A stretch of 5,898 nucleotides of DNA from contig JAITKY010000241.1 of assembly GCA_031278135.1 (NCBI GenBank), positions 1 through 5,898 on the forward strand. Direction: 5' to 3'. Positions 1-5,812 of this stretch are shown here, one piece after another. Source of the stretch: Prevotellaceae bacterium. GTDB taxonomy: Bacteria > Bacteroidota > Bacteroidia > Bacteroidales > UBA932. The notes beneath the pieces were generated by a model. The model made no database searches and was not told the origin of the DNA. It was given only the letters and a program-made list of their open reading frames with translations. The first letter of the stretch is position 1. Each line of letters starts with the position of its first letter. A program made the position numbers and the translations under genes.

Positions 1-13
1 TTAATTGAATTTA

Positions 14-43
14 ATTGGAATTTAATTTATTTGTATATCTTTG
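14..43 (+). promoter_or_regulatory. Bacteroidetes-type promoter for the rhlE-like operon
   Basis: The -7 element TATCTTTG (36-43) matches the Bacteroidetes primary-sigma consensus TAnnTTTG exactly. A TTG at 15-17 serves as the -33 element, with an 18-base spacer. The same two elements with the same spacing recur at 5813-5841, which supports both calls. Transcription would start a few bases after 43, giving the helicase gene a leader of roughly 125 nt. The -33 side sits in a short AT-rich repeat (TTAATTGAA/TTAATTGGAA, 1-20). Confidence 0.75.
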
Positions 44-173
44 CGGCGGAAACAGACGAGTTTATTTGTATCGTTTTTCTTCGTAAAGTTTTGTCCCGTC
101 ACTGATTAGCGGACTTTCCAGCGGCAAAAATCGGCATTAAAATTAACTTACTTGTTTAGATTATTGATAAGTT
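44..173 (+). promoter_or_regulatory. Long 5' leader of the rhlE-like gene, possibly structured
   Basis: There is no ATG and no plausible gene between the promoter and the helicase start codon. The middle (93-135) is richer in G and C than its surroundings. It contains GTCC (93-96), which can pair with GGAC (111-114), and a competing CCG (96-98)/CGG (110-112) pairing. AGCGG occurs twice (108-112 and 120-124). Long leaders are known on cold-shock and RNA-helicase mRNAs in other bacteria and can mediate temperature or self-regulation. That role here is inference, because the visible stems are short. I do not recognise a named riboswitch. Confidence 0.35.
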
Positions 174-1295
174 ATGACATTTAAAGAATTAAACATTTCG
201 GAGCCTATTTTAAGCGCTCTGATCAAAAAAAAGTACTCATTGCCTACGCCGGTTCAGGAACAGGCAATACCTGTCGCTCTTTCGGGACGCGACTTGCTGG
301 GTATAGCACAGACAGGAACAGGTAAAACCGCCGCTTTTGCAATACCCGTTATTCAACAACTCAGTCAGCAACAATCGAAAAGCGCTGAACGAAATATTCA
401 GGCGCTGATTATGACTCCGACACGTGAATTGGCAATTCAGATAGACGAATGTTTCAGTGATTATGCAGGATATACCAGTCTGCGTCATACGGTAATATTC
501 GGTGGAGTAAATCAGAAACCGCAAGTCAGCGTCTTAAAGCGAGGAGTTGATATACTGATTGCAACACCCGGACGTTTGCTCGATTTGATTAATCAGAAAT
601 ACATTAATCTCAAATATGTGAAACACTTTGTTCTCGACGAAGCCGACCGTATGCTCGATATGGGATTTATACACGACATCAAACGAATATTGCCCATATT
701 GCCAAGACAGCGACAGACGCTTTTCTTTTCGGCGACCATGCCACAAGTGATAGCAACCCTTTCGCAATCGATCCTGAACAATCCGGTCAGAGTGGAAGTT
801 GCTCCGGTATCGTCTGTTGTGGACACGATCGAGCAACATTTGTATCTTGTCGAAAAACCACAGAAAAATCAACTCCTGATCGACATTTTGCAGAAAAAGA
901 AAAGATCGGCGCTGGTATTTTCGCGCACTAAACACGGAGCCGACAAAATCGCACGGACGCTGAATAAACAGGGAATCGGCTGTGAAGCCATTCACGGAAA
1001 CAAAACGCAGAGCGCACGGCAACGAGCATTGACCAATTTCAAATCGGGTAAAACTCACGTCATTATAGCAACCGACATCGCTGCAAGAGGAATCGACATT
1101 GCCAATCTCGAAATGGTGATCAACTACGATATGCCCGACGTGGCGGAAACATACGTCCACCGTATCGGACGAACCGGACGCGCCGGTAATAGCGGGACAG
1201 CTTTAACTTTCTGTTCGAAAGAAGAATACTCGATAGTGAAAGACATTCAGAAACTCACCGGAAAGAAATTAAACACAGTGGCAGTACCTGTCTGA
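174..1295 (+). CDS. rhlE: DEAD-box ATP-dependent RNA helicase, RhlE-like
   Basis: This 373-residue protein is an RNA helicase that uses ATP to unwind or remodel short RNA duplexes in the cytoplasm, in roles such as ribosome assembly, RNA turnover and cold adaptation. All core motifs are present in order: Q motif (PTPVQ, Q28), motif I AQTGTGKT (45-52), Ia PTRELA (82-87), GG (110-111), Ib TPGR (131-134), II DEAD (155-158), III SAT (186-188), IV VFSRT (248-252), V around ATDIAARGIDI (299-309) and VI HRIGRTGRAG (329-338). The protein ends about 35 residues after motif VI, so it is essentially the two RecA-like domains without the basic C-terminal tail found on many longer DEAD-box proteins. The ATG at 174 gives the usual family N-terminus (MTFKELNIS). 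A cold-shock-domain gene follows after 36 nt and is probably co-transcribed. The RhlE assignment rests on overall similarity remembered from the family; the DEAD-box class itself is certain. Confidence 0.93.
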   Translation: MTFKELNISEPILSALIKKKYSLPTPVQEQAIPVALSGRDLLGIAQTGTGKTAAFAIPVIQQLSQQQSKSAERNIQALIMTPTRELAIQIDECFSDYAGYTSLRHTVIFGGVNQKPQVSVLKRGVDILIATPGRLLDLINQKYINLKYVKHFVLDEADRMLDMGFIHDIKRILPILPRQRQTLFFSATMPQVIATLSQSILNNPVRVEVAPVSSVVDTIEQHLYLVEKPQKNQLLIDILQKKKRSALVFSRTKHGADKIARTLNKQGIGCEAIHGNKTQSARQRALTNFKSGKTHVIIATDIAARGIDIANLEMVINYDMPDVAETYVHRIGRTGRAGNSGTALTFCSKEEYSIVKDIQKLTGKKLNTVAVPV

Positions 1296-1331
1296 AATAT
1301 AAAAGTATAATCATAAATAAAAATAACGCTA

Positions 1332-1766
1332 ATGGCTATATCATCGAATAAAAGAGAAATACAGAAGAAAAAAGAGCAAAAACGCAAAGACAAACAGAAA
1401 CGTAAAGAAGAACGTAAAGCGAACGGTAGCCGGTCGTTAGACGACATGATTGCATACGTAGACGAAAACGGCATCTTTACCGATACGCCTCCAAATCCGC
1501 TTCTAAGACAGGAAGTTGAAGCCGGAAGCATAGCGGTGTCAACGCCCAAAAAAGAAGACATCGAAGAGACGGTATTAACCGGCCGTGTCGAATTTTTTAA
1601 TCCCGACAAAGGATACGGCTTTATCAAAAACACCGCCAATATCGACAAGTATTTTTTCCATGTCAGCAACGCTCCGGACAATATCGCCGAAGGAAATATG
1701 GTCACCTTCGAATTGGAACGGGGAAAAAGAGGTATGAACGCTGTAAAAATCGTTCTTAAAAAATAA
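1332..1766 (+). CDS. Cold-shock-domain protein with lysine-rich N-terminal extension
   Basis: This 144-residue protein is a likely RNA or single-stranded nucleic-acid chaperone. Residues 81-144 form a cold-shock domain: it opens with TGRVEFFNPDKGYGFI, containing RNP1 (KGYGFI, 93-98), continues with RNP2 (YFFHVS, 107-112), and ends with the family-like GKRGMNAVKIVL. The bacterial CspA protein is about 70 residues, so half of this protein is extra. Residues 6-30 are almost entirely Lys, Arg, Glu and Gln, predicting a charged helix or disordered RNA-binding tail. A less charged linker follows (SLDDMIAYVDENGIFTDTPP, 35-54). I recall similar architectures in other Bacteroidetes; the linker has no function I know. 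The gene starts 36 nt after the helicase stop with no intervening promoter or terminator seen, so a helicase and RNA-chaperone pair acting on structured RNA is a reasonable inference. Confidence 0.88.
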   Translation: MAISSNKREIQKKKEQKRKDKQKRKEERKANGSRSLDDMIAYVDENGIFTDTPPNPLLRQEVEAGSIAVSTPKKEDIEETVLTGRVEFFNPDKGYGFIKNTANIDKYFFHVSNAPDNIAEGNMVTFELERGKRGMNAVKIVLKK

Positions 1767-1777
1767 AGCATAATAAG

Positions 1778-1807
1778 TTTGTAAGCATAATTTTTCCCTA
1801 TTTTTTG
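1778..1807 (+). promoter_or_regulatory. Candidate promoter for dps
   Basis: TTTG (1778-1781) is followed by TATTTTTTG (1799-1807). This resembles the Bacteroidetes -33/-7 pair, except that the -7 element has three rather than two bases between TA and TTTG. The distance from the -33 TTG to the TTTG of the -7 element is 22 bases, the same as in the two exact promoters of this window. Initiation would fall near 1812-1816, leaving a leader of about 90 nt. A second TA-N3-TTTG (1820-1828) has no TTG at the right distance and is a weaker choice. Confidence 0.4.
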
Positions 1808-1839
1808 AACAATTATTAATATTGTTTGTTTTGTTATAT

Positions 1840-1861
1840 CCTCCGAGTGTAAACTTGGAGG
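1840..1861 (+). promoter_or_regulatory. GUAA-tetraloop hairpin in the dps leader
   Basis: The arms CCTCCGAGT (1840-1848) and ACTTGGAGG (1853-1861) pair over nine positions, with one G-U wobble at 1845/1856, around the loop GTAA (1849-1852). GUAA belongs to the very stable GNRA tetraloop class. No T-tract follows, so it is not an intrinsic terminator. It lies 44 nt upstream of the dps ATG. Possible roles are an mRNA-stabilising 5' structure, an RNA-binding-protein or small-RNA target, or, read as DNA, an inverted-repeat operator. The sequence cannot separate these. Confidence 0.6.
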
Positions 1862-1905
1862 CGAATGAATAAGATAAATGAACGATTAATTAATTAAAAA
1901 GTATT

Positions 1906-2400
1906 ATGGCAATTGTGAATTACACAGGGATTAAAGAAGAGGGAGCAGCAGCGATTGTTCCCGAGTTAGGCAAATTATTAGCCGATTTACAAATCTTTTA
2001 TGCAAACATGCGAGGCTTTCACTGGAATATCAAAGGGAAAGCATTCTTCGCATTACATGCAAAATTTGAGGATCAGTACGACTATCTTGCCGAAAAAGTT
2101 GACGAAGTAGCCGAACGTATTCTTATGCTTGGCGGAACGCCCGAAAATAAATTCTCGGAATATCTGAAGATATCTTCGATAAAAGAAGTATCGGGAGTAT
2201 GTTGCGAAATCGAAATTGTGAACTCTATTTTGGATTCATATAAGACGATTATCGCAAAAGAAAGATCAGTAGCATGTCTTGCCGATGAATACTGCGATGA
2301 GGCTACAGTGAGCTTGTTAAGCGACTACATCAAAGAGCAGGAAAAAACTGTTTGGATGTTTGCATCGTATTTGGCAACGCAATGTAAAGATTCGAAATAA
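1906..2400 (+). CDS. dps: Dps-family ferritin-like DNA-protection protein
   Basis: This 164-residue protein belongs to the Dps miniferritins, which assemble as 12-subunit shells, oxidise Fe(II) with hydrogen peroxide and store it as ferric mineral, shielding DNA from hydroxyl radicals. The signature region is clear: NMRGFHWNIKG (34-44), then LHAKFEDQYDYLAEKVDEVAERI (50-72). H39, H51, E55, D66 and E70 fall at the spacing of the E. coli Dps ferroxidase ligands H51, H63, D67, D78 and E82, with Glu replacing the third ligand Asp. Length is typical for the family. There is no long Lys-rich N-terminal tail of the kind that binds DNA in E. coli Dps, so DNA binding is not evident. Five cysteines (99, 100, 124, 130, 160) are more than usual. 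In Bacteroides, dps is part of the peroxide response; no OxyR site was identified here. The ATG at 1906 follows an A-rich stretch. A terminator follows 35 nt after the stop. Confidence 0.93.
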   Translation: MAIVNYTGIKEEGAAAIVPELGKLLADLQIFYANMRGFHWNIKGKAFFALHAKFEDQYDYLAEKVDEVAERILMLGGTPENKFSEYLKISSIKEVSGVCCEIEIVNSILDSYKTIIAKERSVACLADEYCDEATVSLLSDYIKEQEKTVWMFASYLATQCKDSK

Positions 2401-2435
2401 TGAATTGTATTTTAAATTAGATTTAACAGTTGATT

Positions 2436-2475
2436 GGGGTGTCCACCTTGGATGTCCCTTTCTTTTTTTATTTTT
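2436..2475 (+). terminator. Intrinsic terminator after dps, abutting the next start codon
   Basis: GGGGTGTCCA (2436-2445) pairs with TGGATGTCCC (2449-2458) over ten positions, three of them G-U, closing a three-base CCT loop. The stem is followed directly by TTTCTTTTTTTATTTTT (2459-2475). This is a classic stem plus U-tract, and is best read as the end of the dps transcript. It finishes one base before the ATG of the PLP-enzyme gene (2477), so it could also act as an attenuator, or limit ribosome access, for that gene. Confidence 0.7.
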
Positions 2476-2476
2476 A

Positions 2477-3643
2477 ATGAGAAGAGACATTAACAAATAC
2501 GGTTTTTCGACACGTGCGGTACATGCCGGAGAAGAGCCAAACTATGCTGAAGGAGCTACAGGAGACGTCATTACACCTTTACATCTGACCACAACATATG
2601 CGTGGCACAATCCTGCGAAACCGGTTTCGGAATACGATTATGTACGTTCGTCGAACCCGACGAGGAAAGCATACGAAACAAAACTTGCAGCGCTCGAATA
2701 TGTCAAATACGGACTTGCATTTGCTTCGGGAATGGCTGCCGAAAACGCTGTTTTGCAAGCGTTGACGGTTGCGGGCGACCACATTATCGGTTTCGACGAC
2801 CTCTACGGTGGCACTCGACGACTGTTTGACAGTGTTTACTCACATCTGTCGGTTTCGTATATCGACTTTAACGATTTGGCTCTGTTCGAAGCAACTGTCA
2901 GACCCGAAACAAAAATTGTATGGATCGAATCGCCTACAAATCCGTTGACGAAAATCTGCGACATAGCAGCCGTCGCCGAAATCGCTCACAAACACGGACT
3001 TCTTGTTGTGGTCGATAACACTTTTCTGTCGCCGTATTTCATGAAACCCGCTGCTTTGGGAGCCGATATCATCGTTCACAGTACAACGAAATATATTGGC
3101 GGACACAGCGATGTGCTTGGAGGAGCGGTGTTGATGTCCGGCGACGAACTCTACGAAAAAGTTAAATCGATACAGAATAATTGCGGCGCTGTGCTTTCGC
3201 CGTTCGATTCGTACCTTAACATGCGTGGACTCAAAACCTTATCGCTACGGATGGAGCAGCATCAACGAAATGCCTTTGCAATAGCCCGTTTTCTCGAAAA
3301 TCATCCCAAAGTCAATAAAATGCTGTATCCGGGACTCGAAAGTCATCCGCAACACGAACTGATCAAACGTCAGGCTACCGGTTTCGGAGGTATGCTTTCG
3401 TTCGAACTCAAAGGTAAACTCGAAGACGCCGAAAGGTTTATGAACAAACTTGTGCTGTTTGTAACCGCCGAAAGTCTTGGAGGAGTAGAGTCGCTTATCG
3501 AATTGCCGGCTAAAATGACGCATGTACATGTCGATAAGGCAGTACGCAATGCAATCGGTATAACCGATACTTTGATGCGTGTTTCGGCAGGTATCGAGGA
3601 TGCAAAAGACTTGATTGCCGATCTGGAACAGGCGCTTGAGTAA
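2477..3643 (+). CDS. Cystathionine gamma-lyase / gamma-synthase family PLP enzyme
   Basis: This 388-residue cytosolic enzyme belongs to the Cys/Met-metabolism PLP family. PLP would be held by K205 in HSTTKYIGGHSD (201-212). Other family landmarks are YVRSSNPTR (55-63, phosphate-contacting Tyr and Arg), DLYGGTRR (108-115, catalytic Y110), ESPTNP (151-156), VVDNTFLSPYF (178-188), RGLKTLSLRM (250-259) and AESLGGVESLIELPA (331-345). Overall it resembles animal cystathionine gamma-lyase closely, including E338 at the position of human E339, but gamma-synthases share these features. The position after YG is Gly rather than the Cys typical of methionine gamma-lyase. The reaction may therefore be cystathionine cleavage to cysteine, or cystathionine/homocysteine formation from an activated homoserine. 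The frame stays open back to an ATG at 2360, but that start would overlap dps by 41 nt and add a hydrophobic segment encoded by the terminator. The ATG at 2477 gives the family-like N-terminus (MRRDINKYGFSTRAVHAG). Confidence 0.9.
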   Translation: MRRDINKYGFSTRAVHAGEEPNYAEGATGDVITPLHLTTTYAWHNPAKPVSEYDYVRSSNPTRKAYETKLAALEYVKYGLAFASGMAAENAVLQALTVAGDHIIGFDDLYGGTRRLFDSVYSHLSVSYIDFNDLALFEATVRPETKIVWIESPTNPLTKICDIAAVAEIAHKHGLLVVVDNTFLSPYFMKPAALGADIIVHSTTKYIGGHSDVLGGAVLMSGDELYEKVKSIQNNCGAVLSPFDSYLNMRGLKTLSLRMEQHQRNAFAIARFLENHPKVNKMLYPGLESHPQHELIKRQATGFGGMLSFELKGKLEDAERFMNKLVLFVTAESLGGVESLIELPAKMTHVHVDKAVRNAIGITDTLMRVSAGIEDAKDLIADLEQALE

Positions 3644-3678
3644 TTAAAAGTTAAGAACTAAGAATTATCAATTTTATG
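3644..3678 (+). repeat. AT-rich 7-base repeat units upstream of recQ
   Basis: The spacer between the PLP-enzyme stop and recQ falls into five consecutive 7-mers: TTAAAAG, TTAAGAA, CTAAGAA, TTATCAA, TTTTATG. The second to fourth are variants of TTAAGAA; the last is badly decayed. Similar units recur at the end of recQ. The 40-nt gap shows no promoter or terminator, so recQ is probably co-transcribed with the gene before it. Confidence 0.4.
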
Positions 3679-3683
3679 TTGAG

Positions 3684-5585
3684 ATGGAAAAATATCGCAA
3701 AATACTCTCAAAATATTGGGGATATCCGGCGTTCCGGGAACTGCAGGAAGAGATAATATTTTCTGTTGCCGAAGAAAAAAAGGATACGCTTGCACTTATG
3801 CCCACCGGAGGTGGTAAATCAATAACATTTCAGGTTCCGGCGATTGCGATGGAGGGTATTTGTCTGGTAGTTACTCCACTCATTGCTTTGATGAAAGATC
3901 AGGTCGAAAATCTCAAAAAACGAAATATCAAAGCCCTGATGGTTCATTCCGGAATGACCTCCCACGAAATCGATATAACGCTGAATAATGCTGTTTTCGG
4001 CGATTACAAGTTTCTGTACCTGTCGCCCGAACGTCTGCAAACCGAAATATTCCGCATCAGGATGGAACGTATGAACGTCAATCTGATAGCCGTTGACGAA
4101 TCGCACTGTATTTCGCAGTGGGGATACGATTTCAGACCTTCGTACCTGCAAATCGCCGAAATACGCACAATCGCTCCCGACGCTCCCGTGCTGGCTTTGA
4201 CAGCAACTGCAACGCCAAAAGTGGTCGATGATATCATGGAAAAACTGCATTTCAAAAAACCTAATCTGCTGAAAAAAAGTTTCGAGCGTACAAATTTGAT
4301 ATACATCGTCCGGACAACGGAGAATAAACCGGCTTATCTGTTGAATATTCTGCGAAAAGAACCGGGTTCGGGAATTGTGTACGTCCGCAGCAGAGGAGCG
4401 ACGAAAGAAATAGCGCAAAGACTTCAAAACGAAGGTATTTCGGCAGATTTTTACCATGCAGGCTTAAGTCCCGAAATGCGCAACTCCAAACAAGACGATT
4501 GGCAAAGTGGGCGAACACGGATAATTGTCGCTACAAACGCGTTTGGGATGGGTATCGACAAGCCGGACGTGAGGGTGGTCGTTCACACCGACTTGCCGGA
4601 TTCTGTCGAAGCATATTTTCAGGAAGCCGGAAGGGCGGGACGCGACGGGAAAACAGCCTATGCTGTCCTGCTCTACAACAAAACCGACAAAATCAAGTTC
4701 GAACAGCGTTTCCGGACAGAATTTCCTGCTATCGACCAGATTAAAAACGTATATCAATCGGCATGCAACTATCTCCAAATTGCTTATGGGGCAGGAAAAA
4801 ACAGTTCACATTCGTTCGATATAGCAAGTTTTTCGCGTACATACAAATTTTATCCAACGACGGTTATCAGCGCTTTCAAATTTCTGCTGAAAGAAAATAT
4901 CGCCGAACTGACGGAAGAAATCAACAATCCTTCACGCCTGTTTTTCACCGTCAACAGGGACGATTTGTATAAAATTCAGATTAATAACCCCGATATCGAC
5001 AATTTTATTAAAGGAGTGTTGAGGATGTACACGGGTTTATTCAGCAATTTCGTGAATATCGACGAGGCTTATCTTGCCAAAGTGATGTTTAAAACGAGAG
5101 ACGAGGTGTATAAGATGCTGGTGCGACTGAATAAAATGAAAATCGCAGAATATATTCCACAACGAAGGTCGCCGATGATGATTCTTCACGAAGAGCGACT
5201 CGATAGCCCTAATATCAGGATTTCGTCCGAAAATTATCTATGGTCGAAAAACAGATATACCGAACGGATGAACACAATGCTCGCATATTCCGAAAACGAA
5301 ATGGAATGTCGCAGTGTGCAACTTCTTGCATATTTCGGGGAAAAAAACGCTCCCCCTTGTGCTAACTGCGACGTGTGCCGACATAGAAACGAATTGAATA
5401 TTACTAAATACGAATTCGATTCTATTGTCGAAAAAATAACGTCGATACTTGCCCAAGAGCCTTCTACTATCGAAAACATTGTCAAACAAACCGAAAAACC
5501 CGACAAAACAATCAAAGTAATTCGCTGGCTCATGGATAACGAAAAAATATCCGAACAAAAAAATATCCTGAAATTAAGAACTTAA
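3684..5585 (+). CDS. recQ: RecQ-family ATP-dependent DNA helicase, Bacteroidetes-type
   Basis: This 633-residue protein is a 3'-5' superfamily-2 DNA helicase of the RecQ family, which acts on forks, gapped DNA and recombination intermediates. Seen in order: motif 0 (FRELQEEII, 17-25), Walker A TGGGKS (41-46), motif II DESH (138-141), the aromatic-rich loop SQWGYDFRP (144-152), motif III TATAT (173-177), motif V ATNAFGMGIDKPD (283-295), motif VI QEAGRAGRDG (313-322), and a zinc site C542, C559, C562, C565 with the same 17-3-3 spacing as E. coli RecQ. Three features are unusual. About 220 residues separate motif VI from the first zinc cysteine, against roughly 50 in E. coli, and this insert looks like one or two winged-helix modules (near 380-425 and 455-500). 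Motif II has Ser where DEAH is usual, and the loop has Tyr where RecQ normally has His. After the zinc site there is only a short helical domain (574-633) and no HRDC domain. An out-of-frame ATG at 3676 is ignored because the ATG at 3684 gives the right N-terminus. Confidence 0.92.
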   Translation: MEKYRKILSKYWGYPAFRELQEEIIFSVAEEKKDTLALMPTGGGKSITFQVPAIAMEGICLVVTPLIALMKDQVENLKKRNIKALMVHSGMTSHEIDITLNNAVFGDYKFLYLSPERLQTEIFRIRMERMNVNLIAVDESHCISQWGYDFRPSYLQIAEIRTIAPDAPVLALTATATPKVVDDIMEKLHFKKPNLLKKSFERTNLIYIVRTTENKPAYLLNILRKEPGSGIVYVRSRGATKEIAQRLQNEGISADFYHAGLSPEMRNSKQDDWQSGRTRIIVATNAFGMGIDKPDVRVVVHTDLPDSVEAYFQEAGRAGRDGKTAYAVLLYNKTDKIKFEQRFRTEFPAIDQIKNVYQSACNYLQIAYGAGKNSSHSFDIASFSRTYKFYPTTVISAFKFLLKENIAELTEEINNPSRLFFTVNRDDLYKIQINNPDIDNFIKGVLRMYTGLFSNFVNIDEAYLAKVMFKTRDEVYKMLVRLNKMKIAEYIPQRRSPMMILHEERLDSPNIRISSENYLWSKNRYTERMNTMLAYSENEMECRSVQLLAYFGEKNAPPCANCDVCRHRNELNITKYEFDSIVEKITSILAQEPSTIENIVKQTEKPDKTIKVIRWLMDNEKISEQKNILKLRT

Positions 5586-5602
5586 AAATAAAAAATAAGA
5601 AC
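5574..5602 (+). repeat. AT-rich 7-base repeat units across the recQ stop codon
   Basis: TTAAGAA (5574-5580), then after one C, TTAAAAA (5582-5588), TAAAAAA (5589-5595) and TAAGAAC (5596-5602). The octamer TAAGAACT occurs here at 5575-5582 and 5596-5603, and also upstream of recQ at 3652-3659. The first unit is inside the coding sequence and supplies the final codons and the stop. A/T-rich composition makes chance matches easy, so this is a tentative call. Confidence 0.35.
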
Positions 5603-5609
5603 TCCGCCT

Positions 5610-5629
5610 ACTTCGAAAAAAGTTTTTTT
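5610..5629 (+). terminator. Weak candidate terminator after recQ
   Basis: ACTT (5610-5613) can pair with AAGT (5620-5623) around a six-base loop, followed by a run of T to 5629. The stem is only four pairs, three of them A-T, so by itself it is weak. The position, 25 nt after the recQ stop, is what makes it worth listing. No better terminator is visible before the next promoter. Confidence 0.25.
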
Positions 5630-5812
5630 ATAACAATTTTTGGCGAAAGTAAAAAAAAAATTTCAATATGTATTCATTTGATTGGCAGGTTATTGAGGTT
5701 TCAGTAAAAATATTAATTTAAATCGCTGTAATTAAAAGAATATCAGGCATTAAGATGTAAAAAATGTCGAAATAGTACCATAAATATTGAAATAATGCTA
5801 TTGATTTTTTTG
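5630..5812. other. AT-rich intergenic stretch without a recognisable gene
   Basis: Together with the candidate terminator, roughly 225 bases between the recQ stop and the next promoter hold no supportable gene. The longest ATG-started frame here is 17 codons (5668-5721), with no promoter or recognisable product. There is a run of ten A at 5651-5660. CGCC (5605-5608) can pair with GGCG (5642-5645), but the rest of that fold is poor. I see no tRNA, named RNA or insertion-sequence end. Confidence 0.6.

Noticed and set aside
534..1160. Minus-strand open frames opposite the helicase, and others opposite the PLP enzyme and recQ
   Set aside because: They lie wholly within strongly supported + strand genes, show no recognisable domains, and have odd compositions rich in Cys, Phe and Arg.
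1766..1791. Direct repeat AAGCATAAT (1766-1774 and 1783-1791) after the cold-shock gene
   Set aside because: It is only nine bases in AT-rich DNA, forms no hairpin, and matches no known end or operator.
2360..2476. Upstream extension of the PLP-enzyme gene to the ATG at 2360
   Set aside because: It would overlap dps by 41 nt, translate the terminator stem and T-tract into a hydrophobic segment, and add 39 residues not seen in the family.
2411..2476. SAM-II riboswitch before the PLP-enzyme gene
   Set aside because: GATTTAAC (2420-2427) recalls a conserved SAM-II segment, but the rest of the motif (its pseudoknot strand and AAAAAGGG-like tail) is absent, and the region is better explained by the terminator.
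5605..5660. Larger stem CGCC...GGCG before the A run as a recQ terminator
   Set aside because: The paired part is followed by ten A and not T on the + strand, and the interior does not fold into a continuous stem.
5668..5721. 17-codon ORF in the intergenic region after recQ
   Set aside because: It is very short, lacks a promoter and has no recognisable product; frames this short are expected by chance.
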